Positions 59,869 through 64,000 of a stretch of DNA of 64,000 nucleotides are shown piece by piece. The notes under the pieces are model-generated. The model did no database searches. It saw only the letters and a list, made by a program, of their open reading frames with translations, and had not been told where the DNA came from. The DNA comes from Bordetella parapertussis (lineage in GTDB: Bacteria; Pseudomonadota; Gammaproteobacteria; Burkholderiales; SG8-41), in the NCBI GenBank assembly GCA_945901405.1, contig CAMDLH010000002.1, positions 20,227-84,226 on the forward strand, read 5' to 3'. The stretch's first letter is position 1. Every line of letters starts with the position of its first letter. Both the position numbers and the translations under genes were made by a program.

Positions 59869-60762
59869 GTGTTCAGAATCGGCATTGATCTCGGCGGCAC
59901 CAAGACCGAAATCGCTGCGTTCGATGCCAGTGGCGCGCAACTGCTGCGCTGGCGCGAAGCCACGCCATCTGGCAATTACGCTGCAACACTTGCGCTGATC
60001 GCTCGGCTGGTCGGCGACGCCGAGAAATCACTCGATGCAAAAGCCACGATAGGCATAGGCACGCCCGGCGCGCTCTCGCCCGCCACGGGCCGCATGCGCA
60101 ACTCGAATTCAACGTGTCTTAACAACCAGCTTCTGCACGAGGATTTGCAGCGCGTGCTGGCGCGCGAGGTGCGTCTGGCCAATGACGCCAATTGTTTTGC
60201 GCTGTCCGAGGCACGTGACGGCGCGGCGGCAAGTGCAAAGTCGGTATTCGGCGTGATCATCGGCACCGGCGTCGGCGGCGGCATCGTCATCAACGGCCGC
60301 GTGCTCGACGGCCCTAATGCCATCGCCGGCGAGTGGGGCCACAATCCGCTGCCGTGGCCGAACGACAATGAGCGCCCCGGCACGTTGTGTTATTGCGGCA
60401 AGCATGGCTGTATCGAAACGTTTCTCTCGGGGCCGGGGCTGGCGCGCGATCACGCTGTAGCGGGCATGAGCGCCGAACAGATCGTCGCACGCGCCGCATA
60501 CGACGCTCGCGCAAGTGAAACGCTGGCGCGCTACGAGGAGCGCCTCGCCCGCGCGCTTGCCAGCGTAATCAACCTGCTCGACCCCGAAGTCATCGTGCTG
60601 GGCGGCGGCTTGTCGAATATCGCGCGGCTCTACGAAAACGTGCCCGCGCTGTGGGGAAAGTGGGTATTCTCCGATGTGGTGCGCACGCGGCTCGCTCCAA
60701 ACAAGCATGGCGACTCCAGCGGCGTGCGGGGTGCTGCGTGGTTGTGGGAACAGGAGCATTAA
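59869..60762 (+). CDS. ROK-family sugar kinase
   Basis: FRIGIDLGGTKTEIAAFD...GTGVGGGIVINGRVLDGPNAIAGEWGHNPL...CYCGKHGCIETFLSGPGL. Confidence 0.94.
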   Translation: MFRIGIDLGGTKTEIAAFDASGAQLLRWREATPSGNYAATLALIARLVGDAEKSLDAKATIGIGTPGALSPATGRMRNSNSTCLNNQLLHEDLQRVLAREVRLANDANCFALSEARDGAAASAKSVFGVIIGTGVGGGIVINGRVLDGPNAIAGEWGHNPLPWPNDNERPGTLCYCGKHGCIETFLSGPGLARDHAVAGMSAEQIVARAAYDARASETLARYEERLARALASVINLLDPEVIVLGGGLSNIARLYENVPALWGKWVFSDVVRTRLAPNKHGDSSGVRGAAWLWEQEH

Positions 60763-60781
60763 TTTGTATCAAGGCATTCCA

Positions 60782-61216
60782 ATGAACTTCGATAAACCCT
60801 CGGAAATCATCAAGATTTTTTCCTGCGGTGTGATCCCCGTGCGCTACGACGGCGGTTGGAAGCTGCTGGTGCTGCGCGCCCAGAACGTGTGGGATTTCCC
60901 CAAGGGCATCGTCCACGCCAACGAAGACCCGCAGGAGGCGGCCACGCGCGAGACCGAAGAAGCCACCGGCATCACCGATCTTGATTTCGTGTTCGGCGAG
61001 GATTACAAAGAAACCGCGCCGTACGAGGGCAACAAGGTCGCGCGCTACTATGCCGCCGAGACACGCACGGATGAAATCATCCTGCGCGTCGCGAAAGAAA
61101 TCGGCCGCCCCGAACACAACGAATGGCGCTGGATCACCTGCGAGGAAGCGGAAGACTTTCTGCCGCCGCGGCTGGCCAATGTGCTCGAATGGGTGTGCCG
61201 GAAAATCAACGAATGA
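60782..61216 (+). CDS. NUDIX hydrolase
   Basis: GIVHANEDPQEAATRETEEATGI matches the Nudix box. Confidence 0.92.
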   Translation: MNFDKPSEIIKIFSCGVIPVRYDGGWKLLVLRAQNVWDFPKGIVHANEDPQEAATRETEEATGITDLDFVFGEDYKETAPYEGNKVARYYAAETRTDEIILRVAKEIGRPEHNEWRWITCEEAEDFLPPRLANVLEWVCRKINE

Positions 61217-61376
61217 TGGCTTGATTAAATGGGCACCAGGGATCTCATGCCAGTCGTGATGCGCTATTCATCCCCAACGGCGAAGAACATGCGCACTACG
61301 CTACGCCGTTGACCGAGACCGTCACGGCACTTTTTGTGGGAAATGCGTAACCGCAACGAATCCGCATCCACATCCG

Positions 61377-62354
61377 TTACTCCGCTTTAACCCCGGACGC
61401 CTTGATCACGCGCGCCCAGCGTTCGTGATCCTTCTTCAGAAATTTCAGATACTCCCCCGGCGTGTCGCCGACGGTGATGGCGCCCAGCCCTTTCATGCGC
61501 GCGACGGTTTCGGGCCGCGCCAGTGATTTGCGCATGTCTTCGGACAGGCGATTGACGATGGCCGCGTGCGTGCCGGCGGGTGCGAGCAGGCCCACCCACG
61601 GCGCGGTTTCCTCGAAGCCGGGAAAGCCCGCTTCGCCCATGGTCGGCACGTCGGGAAAATCGCCATGGCGTTTGGCCGTGCCCACCGCGAGCGCACGCAG
61701 GCGTTTGCTGGCGACATGTTCGGCGATGCCAAGTATGGGATAGAACATGAACGTCACCTGCCCCGACATCACATCGGTCAACGCGGGCGCGTTGCCGCGA
61801 AACGGTATGGTGGTCATTTTCGTGCCACTCAGGTTTTCGAGTAGCGCGCCGGCAAGATGCCCGGAGCCGCCATGCCCCGGCGCGCCGTACGTCACCGCGC
61901 CCGGCCTGGCTTTCGCGGCAGCCAGTAATTCCTGCAAACTGTTTATTTTTGTTGGCGCGCCCGCGACCACCACCATCGGCAGCACCGCGACGTTGCTGAT
62001 GGGCGCGAAATCCTTGAACGGATCGTAGCGCGCCTTGTCCTGCAACAATATCGAATTGACCAGCAGCGACAACGACGAGAACAGCAGCGTGTGCCCGTCG
62101 GGCGTGGCGCGCGCCACCAGCTCGGTGGCGATCTGCGCGTTCGCACCCGCGCGATTTTCGACCACCACGGTTTGCCCCAGCGTCGCGCTCATGTCCTGCG
62201 CCGTGATGCGCGCGATCACGTCGGTGGGGCCGCCGGCGGCGAAGCCCACGACGAAACGGATGGGGCGAGCCGGATAGTTTGCGTTTGACTGCGCCTGCGC
62301 AAAGCTCGCGGCCAGCGCGGTGAGCGCACTGAACACGTAAAGGGCGTATTTCAT
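61377..62354 (-). CDS. Bug/TctC-family receptor
   Basis: NANYPARPIRFVVGFAAGGPTDVIARITAQDMSATLGQTVVVENRAGANAQIATELVARATPDGHTL. Confidence 0.95.
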   Translation of the reverse strand: MKYALYVFSALTALAASFAQAQSNANYPARPIRFVVGFAAGGPTDVIARITAQDMSATLGQTVVVENRAGANAQIATELVARATPDGHTLLFSSLSLLVNSILLQDKARYDPFKDFAPISNVAVLPMVVVAGAPTKINSLQELLAAAKARPGAVTYGAPGHGGSGHLAGALLENLSGTKMTTIPFRGNAPALTDVMSGQVTFMFYPILGIAEHVASKRLRALAVGTAKRHGDFPDVPTMGEAGFPGFEETAPWVGLLAPAGTHAAIVNRLSEDMRKSLARPETVARMKGLGAITVGDTPGEYLKFLKKDHERWARVIKASGVKAE

Positions 62355-62420
62355 AAGTATTTGTTATTAAACGATATTTTTGGATGAATAAACTGCGGTT
62401 AGGCAACACAACAACCCCGG

Positions 62421-62533
62421 CGTCATTCCGGGCTTGGCCCGGAATCCAGGTCGTTCACGCATGCGCGGCATCAATATTTGGCGCCTTCGGCGCGGCGTTA
62501 CGCACTGGATTCCGGGTCAAGCCCGGAATGACG
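62421..62533. repeat. Long inverted repeat (BIME/REP-like), 29-bp arms
   Basis: cgtcattccgggcttggcccggaatccag (62421-62449) and ctggattccgggtcaagcccggaatgacg (62505-62533), 28/29 complementary. Confidence 0.9.
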
Positions 62534-62564
62534 GATGTAGTTTGTTCGGTTCCGTTCAAAAGAA

Positions 62565-63446
62565 TCACTGCGCGAAATCTTCACCGAAATCCGACGCCAT
62601 CACCTGACAACGCTTGATATAACGATGTTCATCGGGGCCGTAGTCGGCAACCGCGTTGTGGATGGTGCCGATGTCTTCCCACAGCATCAGGTCGCCCTCT
62701 TCCCACACATGCGCGTAGCGGTATTCGGGCTTGGTTTGATGCTCGAACAGAAACGCGAGTATCTCGTCGCTTTCCCGTTCCGGCAGTTCGTTGATGCGCA
62801 TCGAGTAGCCGGGGTTCGCGTACAACACGCGGCGGCCGGTGAGCGGGTGCGTCAAAAAAATCGGATGCGACACCGGCGGCTTCGCGCGGCGCTGCGCTTC
62901 GGTCAGCGGCGGACGCTTGCTGCCTTTTTCGCGCCGCATCATCTCCCAGAATTTATTGAAGTCGTGCAGCACGGTTTTGCCTTCGAGTTTTGTTTTCAAC
63001 TCATCGGGTAAGCCCTCGTACGCCGCATGCATGTTACAGAATTCGGTGTTGCCCAGCGTCTTGTCGTTGCGCCGCGGAATCTTGATGCCGTAGAGCACGT
63101 TGGCGAACGCAATGGTCTTGCTGTACGACATATCGGTATGCCAGCTTTGCCCGGCATCGGACATGCCGACCGGCTTGCCGTTCTCGACGACGTTCGACAG
63201 GATCATCACCTCCGGCAGGCCCGGTTCCTGATACGCATTGGCGATATTGATTTCAAGCTTGCCAAAGCGCGCGCTGAAATCAACCAGTTGGCGCGCGGTA
63301 AGTTGCTGTTTGGGAAACCGCAGCACGCTGTAGTCGCCCAACGCGCGTTGCACCAGATCAAACTCCGCTTTCGACAACGGCTTTGCGAGATCGAGACCCT
63401 CCACCGTGGCACCCAGTGTCTTGCCGCTGGGAATTACATTCAACAT
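62565..63446 (-). CDS. TauD/TfdA-family dioxygenase, paralogue of 10612-11529
   Basis: MLNVIPSGKTLGATVEGLDLAKPLSKAEFDLVQRALGDYSVLRF...SWHTDMSY...DYGPDEHRYIKRCQV. Confidence 0.9.
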   Translation of the reverse strand: MLNVIPSGKTLGATVEGLDLAKPLSKAEFDLVQRALGDYSVLRFPKQQLTARQLVDFSARFGKLEINIANAYQEPGLPEVMILSNVVENGKPVGMSDAGQSWHTDMSYSKTIAFANVLYGIKIPRRNDKTLGNTEFCNMHAAYEGLPDELKTKLEGKTVLHDFNKFWEMMRREKGSKRPPLTEAQRRAKPPVSHPIFLTHPLTGRRVLYANPGYSMRINELPERESDEILAFLFEHQTKPEYRYAHVWEEGDLMLWEDIGTIHNAVADYGPDEHRYIKRCQVMASDFGEDFAQ

Positions 63447-63470
63447 TTTGTTTCCTTCACGTCACAACCT

Positions 63471-64000
63471 TCAGATCAAGGGCCAGAAGCGTTGCGCGAT
63501 ATACGCCGAGCCCGGCGCGTGCGTAAGCTCATTCACGATCTTGTCGCCCCATGCCACCATTTCGGGATGGCCGTCTTCGTGCCTGGTGAAATGCTCGTTG
63601 CGCGCGGCGAGCGAGGTGAACTCATAGAGTATCGAATGTTTCGCCCAGCCCGCCACCGAGGCGAGCTTGCGGGTGCGTATACAGCCAGGCAGGCGCGCAA
63701 GTGCCGGCATGCGCCACTGCGCGTACCACGCCATCATTTCTTCCTCGTACTCTGGCGTGCAATTGAATTGGCCGATCTGGATGCACGGCGCTAGCTGCGC
63801 GCCCTCGCGATACGCCGGCAGTTCGGGGCCTTCGACTCGCGCAGCTTCGGTCATGATGTTCACGCGTTCACCTGTGCGCAGCGCCAGCATCTTTCGATCC
63901 GCCTCTGGCAACGACGCGTTGATCGTCGAGGGCGCGCATGCGCCGAACACCGCGGTATCGGCCGCGCCGAAAAACAGCAGGTAGTCCTGACCGGCTGGCA
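63471..64000 (-). CDS. NIPSNAP-family protein (partial, runs off the right edge)
   Basis: PELPAYREGAQLAPCIQIGQFNCTPEYEEEMMAWYAQWRMPALARLPGCIRTRKLASVAGWAKHSILYEFTSLAAR; frame continues upstream of 63950. Confidence 0.6.
   Translation of the reverse strand, partial: PAGQDYLLFFGAADTAVFGACAPSTINASLPEADRKMLALRTGERVNIMTEAARVEGPELPAYREGAQLAPCIQIGQFNCTPEYEEEMMAWYAQWRMPALARLPGCIRTRKLASVAGWAKHSILYEFTSLAARNEHFTRHEDGHPEMVAWGDKIVNELTHAPGSAYIAQRFWPLI

Noticed and set aside
1-64000. CRISPR array
   Set aside because: No regularly spaced direct repeats with unique spacers were seen; repeats found are isolated inverted or short tandem repeats.
1-64000. tRNA or rRNA genes
   Set aside because: No GGTTCRANYCC T-arm contexts or rRNA signature blocks were recognised by eye; a tRNAscan/barrnap run would be decisive.

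Overview
A 64 kb GC-rich window, most likely from a betaproteobacterium (Burkholderiales-like). That placement is inferred from the ruvB-ybgC-tolQRA order and the gene families present, not from a database search. The left end carries a housekeeping block (tolA partial, tolR, tolQ, ybgC, ruvB). The rest is a catabolic/uptake accessory region dominated by 18 periplasmic Bug/TctC-type solute-binding receptors, with only one tctB-tctA transporter pair visible. Between the receptors are molybdenum hydroxylases (one complete FAD/2Fe-2S/Mo triplet and two unaccompanied large-subunit paralogues), two TauD/TfdA dioxygenases, LeuCD-like dehydratase subunits, a SelA-like PLP enzyme, a mandelate racemase/enolase-superfamily enzyme, HpaI-type aldolases, a triple RidA-domain protein, an acyl-CoA dehydrogenase-like flavoprotein, ROK, NUDIX, NIPSNAP and others. 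A small mobile-element and toxin-antitoxin graveyard lies at about 18.6-22.9 kb. Its centre is a compact tyrosine-recombinase element (19547-21372) bounded by 30-bp perfect inverted repeats and abutting a 36-bp perfect palindrome; it looks like a deletion derivative of a Recombinase-In-Trio (RIT) element. Two junctions around it carry an inverted 28-bp motif (26/28 identical) exactly where toxin/transposase gene remnants are cut. An AT-rich intergenic motif (about 27 bp, core TTGTTTTTAWT) recurs about 8 times, always in the same orientation and usually just downstream of minus-strand stop codons. No rRNA, tRNA or CRISPR array was recognised. All homology calls come from reading the translations; no searches were run.
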